A stretch of 13,688 nucleotides of DNA. It comes from an uncultured Collinsella sp. (GTDB lineage Bacteria; Actinomycetota; Coriobacteriia; Coriobacteriales; Coriobacteriaceae). Every line of letters starts with the position of its first letter. Within the stretch, counting starts at the first letter, position 1. Of this stretch, positions 5,652-13,688 are shown in pieces. Position numbers and translations under genes: made by a program. The stretch covers positions 1-13,688 of the forward strand of contig USPT01000014.1 in the NCBI GenBank assembly GCA_900556705.1. Reading direction: 5' to 3'. The notes under the pieces were generated by a model. It worked only from the letters and a program-made list of their open reading frames with translations. It did no database searches and was not told where the DNA came from.

Positions 5652-8429
5652 CTACCCGCGGTTGCGGACGCGGCTGTATGGCGTATCCACCATGGGCAGA
5701 TCGGGACGCAGCTTGCCGTCAAATGCGCGATAGGCGTTCTGTACGGCGGGCGCCGTGGGGATTGTTGCGATCTCGCCGATGCCCTTGCCGCCGTATGCCA
5801 CGGGCAACAGCTCGTCCTTCTCCACGTAGATGGCGTGGATATCCGGAATCTCGGGCGCACGGAACAGCCCGAGCGTGCCGTACCTTGCCTGGGGCACGCA
5901 GTCCTTGAGCGGCCAGTCCTCGGTAAGCGCATAGCCCATACCCATAAGCACACCGCCTTCGATCTGACCCTGGATGGAGATGGGGTTGACCACCTTGCCG
6001 GAATCGTGCGCGGCATAGACCTCGCTCACGCGACCGTCATCATCCAGAATGACTACATGCGTAGCAAAACCGTAGCAGATGTGACTCTTGGGGTTGGGAA
6101 CATCCGCACCCAGTTTGTCGGTCGGCTCCAGGTACACGTAGCCAAACTCGCATCCCTCGAGCGCCTTGATGGCGGCCGTGGGATCCTGAGGATGCATGCC
6201 CTGGCCGGCGACGAGCTCCTGCGTGTGCAGCTGATAGGCGCGACCGTCGTCGTACTCGATCTTGACGCCGTCGCCATGCGCGCTCACGGGAGTATCGGGT
6301 GCGGGCTTGCCGGCCTCGATGTCAAGCATGGCATCGCGCAGCAGGAAGGCGGCACCGCGCACGGCCTCGCCGGTCACGACCGTCTGACGCGAGCCAGACG
6401 TGGTGCCGGAGTCGGGAGCGTTCTCGGTGGAGCACTCGCCGTTGGCAATGCAGCGAAGCGGCAGACCACATGCCTCGGCAACGTCCTGCAAAAAGACAGT
6501 GTTGCAGCCCTGGCCGATGTCGGACGTGGCGGCGTAAACGACGGCGCGGCCATTCTCGATGCGTATCTTGCAGCGGCCGGCATCGGGCAGGCCCACGCCC
6601 ACGCCGGCATTCTTCATGGCACAGGCAATGCCGGCGTGTCCGGGATGCGCATAGTAGGCATCCTTGACCTCGAGCAGCGTCTCCTTAAGCGCCGTGGAGC
6701 AGTCGGCAATCTGGCCGTTGGGCAAAACCTCGCCCGGCTCGATGGCGTTGCGGTAGCGAATCTCCAACGGATCCAGGCCGACCTTCTCAGCCAGCAGGTC
6801 GATCAGGCTCTCGAGCGCAAACTCGGACTGGCAAACGCCAAAGCCTCGGTACGCACCGGCGGGCGGGTTGTTGGTGTAGTAGCCAAAACCGCGAATGTCG
6901 GTGTTCTGGTACTTGTAGGGGCCGACGGCATGCGTGCAGGCGCGCTCGAGCACCGGGCCACACAGCGACGCGTAAGCGCCGGTGTCAAAGTTGATCTCGC
7001 AGTCCAGACCGGTAAAGTTGCCCTCGGCGTCGCAGCCCAGCGTAAAGGTGCCGTCCATGGCGTGGCGCTTGGGATGGAACGCGAGCGACTCGGCACGCGT
7101 GAGCTTGCACTTCACAGGACGCTGGAACTTATATGCGGCGAGCGCGGCCAGATGCTGGATGGACACGTCCTCCTTGCCGCCAAAGCCGCCACCCACGAGC
7201 ATGGTCTCGACGACCACGCGCTCGGGTTCGCTATCCCAGCCAAACATGTGGGCACACTCTTTGCGTGTGTCGTAGGCACCCTGGTCGGTCGACTGCACCT
7301 TGACGCCGTTCTTGTACGGGAAGGCGACGGCGCACTCGGGCTCCAAGAAGGCATGCTCGGTAAAGGGCGTGGTAAAGCGCTGCGTCACGGTGAACGCGCT
7401 CTCCGCCAGCGCCTTGGCGGCGTCGCCGCGCGTCACGTGACGGCTCTGGCACACGTTGTCCTTGAGCTCCACCGTGTTGCCAAAGGCAAAGAAGCTGTCG
7501 TGCAGGCGTGGGGCGTCGGCAGCCTTGGCCTCGACAATGTTACGCACGGGCTTCAGCGGCTCGTAATCAATCTTTACGAGCTTCTTGGCCTTCTCGAGCG
7601 TCGCCTCGTCCTCGGCAACCACCAGCACGATGGCGTCACCCACGCAGCGGGTGATATCGCCCTGGGCGATCATGACATCCCAGTCCTGGATAAGGTGGCC
7701 GACCTGGTTGACCGGCACGTCCTCGGCGCGCAGGATGCCCACCACGCCGGGCAGGGCCTCGGCCTTGGAGGTATCGATGGAGAGCACACGGGCGCGCGGA
7801 TACTTGGAGCGCACGGCGCTGGCATAGGTCAGGCCCGGCTGATTGAGCTCGTCGATGTCGTCGGGATACTTGCCCTCGCCGAGCACCTTCTTGCGCACGT
7901 CAATACGGAAGGCGCGCTTGCCCACGCCGTAGTCATCGCCGCGCTCCAGGTCCTCGTCGATCTGCTTTTCGCCGCGGAGCACCGCAGCGGCCAGCGAGAT
8001 GCCCTCGATAATCTTTTTGTAGCCGGTGCAGCGACAGACGTTACCGCGAATGGCGTACTTGATCTGCTCCTCGGTGGGCTCGGGGTCCTCGGCGATGAGC
8101 GCCGCACCCGCCATGACCATGCCGGGAATGCAAAAACCGCACTGCACGGCGCCCACGGCGCCAAAGGCGTACACAAAGGCCTCGCGCATGTCCTGGGGCA
8201 GGCCCTCAACAGTCACGATGTTGCGGCCGGCGGCAAGAGCGGTGGTCAGCACGCACGCCTTGACGGCCGCACCGTCCACATGAATGGTGCAGGTGCCGCA
8301 GGCGCCCTCGGAGCAGCCGTCCTTGGCGGAGTGAATGTGCAGGTCGTCGCGCAGATAGCGCAGCAGTGGCTTGTTCTGAGTCGTCGTGCACTCGACGCCG
8401 TTAACGGTAAAAGTGAATTCCTGTGCCAT
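5652..8429 (-). CDS. xdh: Selenium-dependent-type xanthine dehydrogenase, 2Fe-2S plus molybdopterin fusion
   Basis: This 925-residue enzyme should hydroxylate a purine such as xanthine or hypoxanthine in the cytoplasm. Residues 1-150 are the two-cluster 2Fe-2S module, with C39, C44, C47, C59 for one cluster and C97, C100, C132, C134 for the other (CGFC and CRC motifs). From about 165 the aldehyde oxidase/xanthine dehydrogenase molybdopterin domains follow, with GGGFGGKED, NNPPAGAYRGFG, SDIGQGCNT and GGKGIGEIATIP. E886 in that last motif aligns with the catalytic glutamate of the family. There is no FAD domain. Architecture is that of Desulfovibrio-type aldehyde oxidoreductase and of E. coli XdhD-like selenium-dependent enzymes. 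Assignment to the selenium class rests on the neighbouring ygfK and ssnA; the substrate is inferred. AGAAGGG lies 6 nt before ATG 8429, and the preceding gene ends 12 nt upstream. Confidence 0.88.
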   Translation of the reverse strand: MAQEFTFTVNGVECTTTQNKPLLRYLRDDLHIHSAKDGCSEGACGTCTIHVDGAAVKACVLTTALAAGRNIVTVEGLPQDMREAFVYAFGAVGAVQCGFCIPGMVMAGAALIAEDPEPTEEQIKYAIRGNVCRCTGYKKIIEGISLAAAVLRGEKQIDEDLERGDDYGVGKRAFRIDVRKKVLGEGKYPDDIDELNQPGLTYASAVRSKYPRARVLSIDTSKAEALPGVVGILRAEDVPVNQVGHLIQDWDVMIAQGDITRCVGDAIVLVVAEDEATLEKAKKLVKIDYEPLKPVRNIVEAKAADAPRLHDSFFAFGNTVELKDNVCQSRHVTRGDAAKALAESAFTVTQRFTTPFTEHAFLEPECAVAFPYKNGVKVQSTDQGAYDTRKECAHMFGWDSEPERVVVETMLVGGGFGGKEDVSIQHLAALAAYKFQRPVKCKLTRAESLAFHPKRHAMDGTFTLGCDAEGNFTGLDCEINFDTGAYASLCGPVLERACTHAVGPYKYQNTDIRGFGYYTNNPPAGAYRGFGVCQSEFALESLIDLLAEKVGLDPLEIRYRNAIEPGEVLPNGQIADCSTALKETLLEVKDAYYAHPGHAGIACAMKNAGVGVGLPDAGRCKIRIENGRAVVYAATSDIGQGCNTVFLQDVAEACGLPLRCIANGECSTENAPDSGTTSGSRQTVVTGEAVRGAAFLLRDAMLDIEAGKPAPDTPVSAHGDGVKIEYDDGRAYQLHTQELVAGQGMHPQDPTAAIKALEGCEFGYVYLEPTDKLGADVPNPKSHICYGFATHVVILDDDGRVSEVYAAHDSGKVVNPISIQGQIEGGVLMGMGYALTEDWPLKDCVPQARYGTLGLFRAPEIPDIHAIYVEKDELLPVAYGGKGIGEIATIPTAPAVQNAYRAFDGKLRPDLPMVDTPYSRVRNRG

Positions 8430-8441
8430 GGTGATTCCCTT

Positions 8442-8921
8442 CTACACGCCGGCGGCGATGCCGGTGCGGTCGTGGATGGCGCCATGCGGGCAGACGACGG
8501 CGCACATGCCGCACGACAGGCAGTCCACGCCGTCGATATGGGCGCAGTTGTCCTCGATGCGGATAGCGCCGGCAGGGCACTTTTTGGCGCACATACCGCA
8601 ACCGATGCAGCTCGTGTCGCAGACCTTGCGCGCAATGGCGCCCTTATCGGTGTTGTTGCAGCGCACCAGAATGTTCTGGTAGCCGGGGACGAAGGCAATC
8701 ACGCGCTGCGGGCACGCCATGCCGCACAGGCCACAGCCCGTGCACTTGGAGCGGTCCACGCGGGCGATGCCATCGACCAGCGCAATGGCGCCGTGGGGGC
8801 AGGCCGTGACGCAGGCGCCACAGCCAATGCAGCCTTCGCTGCAGTGGGCGTCGCCGCCTGCGGAGGCGCAACCGCTTCCGCAGGCAACGTAGGCCACGTT
8901 ATGTTGAATGGATTTGGCCAT
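8442..8921 (-). CDS. RnfB-like polyferredoxin with four 4Fe-4S motifs
   Basis: This 159-residue protein carries four CX2CX2CX3C motifs: C31-C34-C37-C41, C60-C63-C66-C70, C105-C108-C111-C115 and C134-C137-C140-C144, with extra cysteines C27 and C101 just ahead of the first and third. The order and the sequences between motifs resemble the C-terminal ferredoxin part of RnfB, including an RCNNTDKGAIARKVC linker, but the RnfB membrane anchor and N-terminal domain are missing. It is therefore probably a soluble electron carrier. It lies 11 nt after ygfK and 12 nt before xdh, so the three are likely co-translated. The RBS is weak (GGCGAG), which fits coupling to ygfK translation. The inferred job is to move electrons between Xdh and YgfK. 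Confidence 0.88.
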   Translation of the reverse strand: MAKSIQHNVAYVACGSGCASAGGDAHCSEGCIGCGACVTACPHGAIALVDGIARVDRSKCTGCGLCGMACPQRVIAFVPGYQNILVRCNNTDKGAIARKVCDTSCIGCGMCAKKCPAGAIRIEDNCAHIDGVDCLSCGMCAVVCPHGAIHDRTGIAAGV

Positions 8922-8932
8922 AAGAGACTCGC

Positions 8933-11932
8933 CTATTTCTTAAGAAGGTACGAATAGTTGTCGCGCACAGCCCTGATGGTCAGGCGGACGGCCTCGGGAA
9001 GACCGGTGTTGACGGCATCGACCGAGACGGTGCGGACCGTGCCGGCGACGCGAACCTTAAAGTGGTCCTCGTCCACGGCCAGGAAGCCCTCGTTCTCGGA
9101 GTTCTCCATGTCCTCCTCGCTCCAGAACAGGGTGAGCTTGTCCTTGTAGGGACGACCCTCCTGGTAAAGGCAGAACACGGCGCAGTTGCCGCACTCATTG
9201 CACATGCCGTCGACATGGACGACCTGATGCTTGGCCAGGCCCGGCACCTTAATTGCCACGTTGGCGCGGTTGGGGCACACGTCGCAGCAGACCTCGCACA
9301 CCGAGCCGCAGCCCAGGCAGCGGGTCTTGGTGCAGTTGCGCTTGTCGCGGCACAGCGACCCCTTGCGCTCGTAGCAAGTGTCCTCGCGGCCGGCCTGCTC
9401 GTTGCAGTCGGCGTACTTGTTAAAGTCCACGTCGGCGATGGCACGGGCGACCTCGGCGGCATCGGCGATAGCCTCGACCACGGTGGCAGGACCGCGGCGG
9501 CAGTCGCCCGCAGCCCAGACGCCCTCGACGCCGGTGGAGGTAGCGGCAAGGCGGCCGCGACGGTCGTGCTCGACGCCCGCGGCATCGTACAGGCTGGCGT
9601 CGATGCCCTCGCCCACGGCGCAGATCACCGTGGTGGCGGGAAGCTCAACAGTCTCGCCCGTAGCGACGGGGCTGCGGCGGCCGCTTGCATCCGGCTCGCC
9701 AAGCTCCATAACATCGCAGGTCAGCACGGCGCCGTTGAGTGCCTTAGGTGCCAGCAGCTCGCAGAACTCAACGCCGTCGGCAAGAGCAAGATCGAGCTCT
9801 TCCTCATCGGCGGGCATCTGCTTCTTGGTGCGGCGGTAGACCAGGCGCACCTTCTTCACGCCGGCCAGGCGCTTGGCCACGCGGGCCGCGTCCATGGCGG
9901 TGTTGCCGGCGCCAATGACCACGACGTCCTCGCCCAGCTCGAGCTTCTCGCCCTTCTTGGCGGCCTCGAGGAACTCCAGCACGTCGAGCTCGGCGCCCTC
10001 GCCCAGGCCCGCAGAGCCGGGCATCCAGGCACCGGTGGCCACGACCACGTCGGTAAAGCCCTGGTCCTTGAGCTCGTCAATGGAATCAACGCGAGCGTTG
10101 AGCTGCACCTTGGCGCCAAAGGCTAGGCAGAGCTCGGCATCGTGGGAGATATCGTCGCTCGCGATACGGAACTCGGGAATCACGTGACGGACCACGCCGC
10201 CGAGCGAATCGCGGGCCTCAAAGATGGTGACGGGCACGCCGGCACGCGTCAGGAAGAACGCCGTCGCCAGGCCGGCCGGGCCGCCGCCGATAACGGCAAC
10301 GTTGCGCTCGCCGTCGTTGGCGATGGCCTGGGCGCGCAGCTTGGGCAGCACGGCGGTCATGGCCTCGCGGGCGGCCTTGAGCTTGCTGGCGCGAATCTGG
10401 GCGCCCTCGGGCTCGTAGAACGCACGCTCGCAGGCACGGCCGCAGGGATGCGGGCAGATGGTGCCGGTAATGAACGGCAGGGCGTTGCGCTCGATGATGA
10501 TGTTGAGTGCGTCCTCGTAGCGGCCCTCGTCAACGGCCGCCAGGTAGGCGGGAATATCCTGCTGGATGGGGCAGCTCGTACGGCACGGCGTGGTAAAGCA
10601 GTCGGAAAGCGGACTCTTGCCGGCGACCTTGCGGTCGGGCAGCGGGCGCAACGGCTTCTTGTAGAGCGGGTTGGTGAGCGAATCGGCCTGGATCGCGGTC
10701 ACGGCGTCGAGCGAGACGCCCGCGAACGGCTTGCCATCCAGGTCGGTAAACTCGCCGGCCATCTGGCTAAAGCGCTCGTAGCCACCGGGCTTGAGCACGT
10801 CGGTCGCCAGGGTGACGGGCCAAATGCCGGCATCGTACAGGGCGCGGATGTTGTAGACCGTGGCGCCGCCGGAGTAGCTGATGCGCAGCTTGCCATCGAA
10901 CTGCTCGGTAATGCGGCGGGCAGCCTCGATGGTCAGCGAGAACAGCGAACGGCCGGACATGTACATTTCGGTCGAGGGCAGCTCGTTTCTCGTCACGTCG
11001 ACGGGGAACGTGTTGGTCAGCTTGACGCCAAACTCCAGGCCGCGCTCGGCGCACAGGGCAATCAGGCGCTCGAACATGGGCACGGCATCGGCCCACTGCA
11101 GGTCCTCGCGGAAGTGCGTATCGTCGAAGACGATGTAGTCAAAGCCCAGCTCGTTCAGACGCTGGCGGGCAAACTCATAGCCCAGCAGCGTGGGGTTGCA
11201 CTTGATGTAGGTGTTGAGGCCCTTCTCGGTGATCAGATAGGTCGCGATGCGCTCGATCTCGGCCGGCGGGCAGCCGTGCAGGGTAGACTCGGTGATGGAG
11301 TTGGACACGCGTGCCGGGATGGACTCGACAAACGCGGCGTCGACATGCTCAAACTTGTCCAGGTTGGCGAGCGCCCATGCGCGGCACTCGTTCCAGACGT
11401 CGGAGCCGCTAGCGTCCTTCATGCCCTCAATGTACGCATCGACCTTGGGACTCTTGATGCCCTCGAGGTCATAGCCCACGGACATGTTAAAGACAAAGCC
11501 GTCCGGGCTGCCCAGGCCGTACTCGCGAGCGATGAGGTGGCAGGCAAACCATGCCTTCACGTACTCGGCAAAGGCCTGCGGAACCTCGAGCTCGGTCGAC
11601 CACTCGCAGTTGTAGCACTCGTCCTGCGCCACAATGCAGGGCTTGTTGACACACTTGGAGAGCTCCTCGCCGTCCATAACCTGAACGGTCTTGAGCTCAA
11701 AGAAGCGGGAACCGGCCACGTAGGATGCCACGATGTTCTGGGCCAACTGCGTATTGGGACCGGCGGCCGGGCCAAACGGAGTCTCGATGCGCTCGTCAAA
11801 AATGGGAAGCGCGCCCTCCTGGTTGGTCGTGACCATCTTGCGCACGCCAAAGACGGCGCCCTGAGTCTTGTGCTCCTCGATGATCCAGTTCATCAGCTGC
11901 GAAAACGGGATCGGCCTCATGATGTCGCTCAT
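8933..11932 (-). CDS. ygfK: YgfK, putative selenate reductase-type flavoprotein subunit
   Basis: This 999-residue protein matches the layout of YgfK. Residues 1-430 form a dihydroorotate-dehydrogenase-like barrel (SYSGGATVYNIRALYDAGIW near 352-371). Next comes the GltD-type cysteine-rich helical segment (C445, C450, C454, C493, C497, C501). A GltD-like FAD/NAD(P) domain follows, with GGGPAG (549-554), GAGNTAMDAARVAKR (674-688) and a WAAGDC motif (806-811). The C-terminus has iron-sulfur cysteines (C861-C886 region and C911, C914, C917, C921). Despite its historical name, the family is linked to selenium-dependent molybdenum hydroxylases and purine breakdown. The ATG at 11932 is chosen because GAGAGGA lies 7 nt upstream and MSDIMRPIPF fits the family N-terminus. 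A longer in-frame start at 12055 adds 41 arginine-rich residues, has no RBS and covers the intergenic hairpins. Confidence 0.92.
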   Translation of the reverse strand: MSDIMRPIPFSQLMNWIIEEHKTQGAVFGVRKMVTTNQEGALPIFDERIETPFGPAAGPNTQLAQNIVASYVAGSRFFELKTVQVMDGEELSKCVNKPCIVAQDECYNCEWSTELEVPQAFAEYVKAWFACHLIAREYGLGSPDGFVFNMSVGYDLEGIKSPKVDAYIEGMKDASGSDVWNECRAWALANLDKFEHVDAAFVESIPARVSNSITESTLHGCPPAEIERIATYLITEKGLNTYIKCNPTLLGYEFARQRLNELGFDYIVFDDTHFREDLQWADAVPMFERLIALCAERGLEFGVKLTNTFPVDVTRNELPSTEMYMSGRSLFSLTIEAARRITEQFDGKLRISYSGGATVYNIRALYDAGIWPVTLATDVLKPGGYERFSQMAGEFTDLDGKPFAGVSLDAVTAIQADSLTNPLYKKPLRPLPDRKVAGKSPLSDCFTTPCRTSCPIQQDIPAYLAAVDEGRYEDALNIIIERNALPFITGTICPHPCGRACERAFYEPEGAQIRASKLKAAREAMTAVLPKLRAQAIANDGERNVAVIGGGPAGLATAFFLTRAGVPVTIFEARDSLGGVVRHVIPEFRIASDDISHDAELCLAFGAKVQLNARVDSIDELKDQGFTDVVVATGAWMPGSAGLGEGAELDVLEFLEAAKKGEKLELGEDVVVIGAGNTAMDAARVAKRLAGVKKVRLVYRRTKKQMPADEEELDLALADGVEFCELLAPKALNGAVLTCDVMELGEPDASGRRSPVATGETVELPATTVICAVGEGIDASLYDAAGVEHDRRGRLAATSTGVEGVWAAGDCRRGPATVVEAIADAAEVARAIADVDFNKYADCNEQAGREDTCYERKGSLCRDKRNCTKTRCLGCGSVCEVCCDVCPNRANVAIKVPGLAKHQVVHVDGMCNECGNCAVFCLYQEGRPYKDKLTLFWSEEDMENSENEGFLAVDEDHFKVRVAGTVRTVSVDAVNTGLPEAVRLTIRAVRDNYSYLLKK

Positions 11933-11951
11933 AATGAGTTCCTCTCTGTAA

Positions 11952-11977
11952 CGCCCGGCGAGACCGCGCGGCGGGCG
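11952..11977 (-). other. Small inverted repeat in the ygfK leader
   Basis: CGCCCG (11952-11957) pairs with CGGGCG (11972-11977), 20 bp upstream of the ygfK start and just before its RBS. With the hairpin at 12031-12066 it makes the ssnA-ygfK gap rich in RNA structure. No known riboswitch could be recognised. Confidence 0.35.
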
Positions 11978-12030
11978 CAAATACGGTGTAGCGCTAGCAC
12001 AGCGCCGGCGACCCCGCGGAGGCCGCCTAT

Positions 12031-12066
12031 GCGCGCGCCGGATGTGGTGAAACATCCGACGCGCGC
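12031..12066 (-). other. Strong intercistronic hairpin between ssnA and ygfK
   Basis: GCGCGCG (12031-12037) and CGGATGT (12039-12045) pair with ACATCCG (12052-12058) and CGCGCGC (12060-12066), with a single C-A mismatch and a 6-nt loop. It starts 15 nt after the ssnA stop. On the minus strand ATAGGCGG follows, with no T-run, so it is not a standard terminator. It could partly terminate, or protect the 3' end of ssnA mRNA and set unequal expression of ssnA and ygfK. Confidence 0.6.
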
Positions 12067-12081
12067 GAATCTACTTGTGAA

Positions 12082-13437
12082 TTAGTAGGTGCGATCGTTG
12101 AGCGTGCTCCAGAGCTTCTTGGACTCGGCCATGGTCCACGCGTTGATCTTGTCCTCATCAATGCCAACGAACTCGCGATCCTTGTACAGGACGCGGCCGT
12201 TGATGATGGTGGTGCGGCAGTTTTTGCCCATCATGCCAAAGAGCATGTGGCCGTCGATATTCTCCTCGCTCAGCGGCGTAAAGGGCTTGTAGTCCATAAC
12301 GATAACGTCGGCGGCAGCGCCGGCCTCGAGCACACCGAGCTTGCGATCGAAGTACTTGCTCGCCATCTTGGCGTTGTTCTCGAACAGCATGGTCATGGCC
12401 TCGCACCAGCCCACGTTGGGCATGGCGGCGTTGTGGCGCTGAATAATCAGGAAGACCTTAAGGCTCTCGAGCATATCGTGGGTGTAGGCGTCGGTGCCCA
12501 TGCACACGGGGATGCCGCGGCGGAAGAACTCGAGCACGGGGGCGCAGCCCACGGCGTTGCCCATATTGGATTCGGGGTTGTTGACCAGCCAGGTGCCGGA
12601 CTCCTTGACGATATCCATCTCGGCAGGCGTCACGTGGATGCAGTGGCCCAGCATGGTGTCGGGACCCAGCAGGTTGTGCTGCAGCAGGCGCTCGACGGGG
12701 CTGATGCCACCGCGGTTGAGGCGGGAGTCCCACACGTCGTTCATGCCCTCGCACACATGGATGTGGAAGCCGGTCAGGCCGTTGTTGGCCTCGGCCATCT
12801 TATCCATGGTCTCGTCCGAAAGCGTAAAGGTAGCATGTCCGCCAAACATGGCGGCGATCATGTGGTTGTCGTTATCGCGACGCTCCTTGGCGGCCCACTG
12901 GGCAAATTCGGCGTTCTCGGCAATGGCCTGATCGCACTTTTCCTGGCCGCGGCGATCGGAGACCTCGTAGCACAGGCACGAACGCATGCCCAGCTCCTGA
13001 GCTGCATCCTTAATGGTAAAGAGGCTTCCCGGAATCTCGCAGAAGCTCGCATGGTGATCGAAGATCGTGGTGACGCCATCACGGATGGAGTCCAAAATCG
13101 TAGCATAGGCGCTGGCCTTGGTGCCGTCGAGCGTCAGGTTGTCGTCGATCTTCCACCACTGCTGCTCGAGATTCTCCAAGAAGTTGGTGGGGTTGCAGCC
13201 CTTAATGGCAAGGCCGCGGGCCAGACCCGAGTAGATGTGGGTGTGGCAGTTGATGAGTCCGGGCATGATGAGGTTGCCCTGAGCATCGACGTACTCGGCA
13301 TCCGGGTACTTGGCCTTGAGCTCGCGCTCGGGGCCCACTTCGACGATCGTATCTCCGTCAATGGCGACCGCACCGTTTGGAATGAACGGGGTCTGAGCGT
13401 TGCGGGTAAAGACGGAACCGTTAGCGACCAGAAGCAT
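12082..13437 (-). CDS. ssnA: SsnA-type putative aminohydrolase (amidohydrolase superfamily)
   Basis: This 451-residue protein belongs to the cytosine-deaminase/ATZ-TRZ-like amidohydrolases. It has the metal-binding HTH of NCHTHIYSG (H65, H67), H227 in FHIHVCE, H265 in LGHCIH and D316 in MGTDAYTH. These are the usual ligands and catalytic residues of the barrel. N- and C-terminal strands (MLLVANG, RTTIINGRVLYKD) form the accompanying beta-sandwich. Length is close to E. coli SsnA. The family sits in selenium-dependent molybdenum hydroxylase and anaerobic purine-degradation clusters, so a purine-derived ring is the likely substrate; the exact reaction is not shown here. ATG at 13437 is chosen because GAAGGGAG precedes it by 5 nt. 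An in-frame ATG at 13455 has no RBS and lies at the edge of a hairpin. Confidence 0.92.
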   Translation of the reverse strand: MLLVANGSVFTRNAQTPFIPNGAVAIDGDTIVEVGPERELKAKYPDAEYVDAQGNLIMPGLINCHTHIYSGLARGLAIKGCNPTNFLENLEQQWWKIDDNLTLDGTKASAYATILDSIRDGVTTIFDHHASFCEIPGSLFTIKDAAQELGMRSCLCYEVSDRRGQEKCDQAIAENAEFAQWAAKERRDNDNHMIAAMFGGHATFTLSDETMDKMAEANNGLTGFHIHVCEGMNDVWDSRLNRGGISPVERLLQHNLLGPDTMLGHCIHVTPAEMDIVKESGTWLVNNPESNMGNAVGCAPVLEFFRRGIPVCMGTDAYTHDMLESLKVFLIIQRHNAAMPNVGWCEAMTMLFENNAKMASKYFDRKLGVLEAGAAADVIVMDYKPFTPLSEENIDGHMLFGMMGKNCRTTIINGRVLYKDREFVGIDEDKINAWTMAESKKLWSTLNDRTY

Positions 13438-13454
13438 GGATGCTCCCTTCAACA

Positions 13455-13616
13455 TCAGAGGCGGGGTTTGACACCTCTGACATGGCGGAGTGCGAAGCGC
13501 CGGCCTACACCGGAAACGGGCCCTCTCCCGTCAACGCTTCACCAAAGGGACAAACCCTTTGAAGTGCGGCTTGGTGCCGCATGGCGTCGGCGGACGAGGC
13601 GATGCGTCCGCCGACG
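13455..13616 (-). other. Structured leader or intercistronic region upstream of ssnA
   Basis: Five inverted repeats follow one another: TCAGAGG/CCTCTGA (13455-13480), ACGGG/CCCGT (13516-13531), CAAAGGG/CCCTTTG (13543-13561), TGCGGC/GCCGCA (13565-13581), and a perfect 11-bp CGTCGGCGGAC/GTCCGCCGACG (13585-13616). None is followed by a T-run on the minus strand. A 25-codon minus-strand frame (13505-13582, starting MRHQAALQ) lies in the middle but has no RBS. The region could be an mRNA-stabilising or attenuating leader. It matches no riboswitch that I can recognise. Confidence 0.5.
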
Positions 13617-13632
13617 AATAGCACCGAATTGG

Positions 13633-13688
13633 TTACTTCTTGCTCTCGGGCAAGACCAGATCCACGGCAGCGTCCTTGGCAGCATCGA
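13633..13688 (-). CDS. C-terminal fragment of an upstream gene of the operon
   Basis: A minus-strand frame enters from the right edge and ends at TAA (13633-13635) after DAAKDAAVDLVLPESKK. The charged tail and GC-rich codons (GCC, GTG, CTG, AAG) look like a real protein end. The fragment is too short to identify. In related clusters a purine permease or another purine-degradation gene often precedes ssnA, but nothing in these 17 residues proves that. Confidence 0.5.
   Translation of the reverse strand, partial: DAAKDAAVDLVLPESKK

Noticed and set aside
5835..8957. 1040-codon plus-strand open frame opposite xdh and the ferredoxin
   Set aside because: It is the antisense of well-identified genes. 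High GC at third codon positions removes stops on the opposite strand. It has no RBS, and its Gly/Ala/Val/His-rich composition matches no family.
11933..12055. 41-residue N-terminal extension of YgfK
   Set aside because: The extension is arginine/proline-rich, covers the hairpin region and has no ribosome binding site. The ATG at 11932 has GAGAGGA and the family-like N-terminus.
10142..12085. 647-codon plus-strand open frame opposite ygfK
   Set aside because: It is an antisense shadow of ygfK created by the same codon bias, and it runs through the intercistronic hairpins without start signals.

Overview
The window looks like a high-GC, strictly anaerobic gut actinobacterium of the class Coriobacteriia, most likely Collinsella or a close relative. 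This rests on GC-rich codon use, the selenium-linked molybdenum hydroxylase genes, and DUF4143/DUF234-type ATPases next to repeat-rich intergenic DNA. The taxonomic call is an inference. No rRNA, tRNA, insertion sequence or CRISPR array is visible.

Left third (1-5651), accessory: The window opens inside a minus-strand DnaQ-type exonuclease gene, followed by 455 bp with no convincing gene. Two minus-strand ATPases follow. One is an AAA_14/DUF4143 protein (652-1947), the other an ATPase_2/DUF234 protein (2133-3524). Each has a P-loop ATPase and a C-terminal PD-(D/E)XK-like nuclease fold, and each sits behind its own unusual DNA element. For the first this is a 23-bp iteron-like direct repeat array at exact period. 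For the second it is a perfect 25-bp inverted repeat that carries two identical 14-bp palindromes. An orphan plus-strand AbiEi-like gene (4055-5053) lies between two blocks of one 48-bp palindromic repeat: two units upstream, and seven intact units plus one decayed unit downstream, with 13-14 nt spacers.

Right two thirds (5652-13688), metabolic: All genes read on the minus strand, in the transcription order permease-or-other C-terminus (partial), ssnA (aminohydrolase), ygfK (DHODH-like/GltD-like flavoprotein), a four-cluster RnfB-like ferredoxin, and an xdh fusion of 2Fe-2S and molybdopterin domains. A rho-independent terminator follows at 5547-5582. The last three genes are spaced 11-12 nt apart and look translationally coupled. 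This is the selenium-dependent molybdenum hydroxylase / anaerobic purine (xanthine, uric acid) degradation type of cluster. The inferred logic is that Xdh hydroxylates a purine, and electrons leave through its two 2Fe-2S clusters to the polyferredoxin and on to YgfK, which carries FAD and NAD(P) sites. SsnA would hydrolyse a ring bond or amino group of the purine-derived product. No separate FAD subunit of the XdhB/YgfM type is in the window.

Two start corrections matter. YgfK starts at 11932, not at the longer in-frame start at 12055. SsnA starts at 13437, not 13455. Both corrected starts have good ribosome binding sites.
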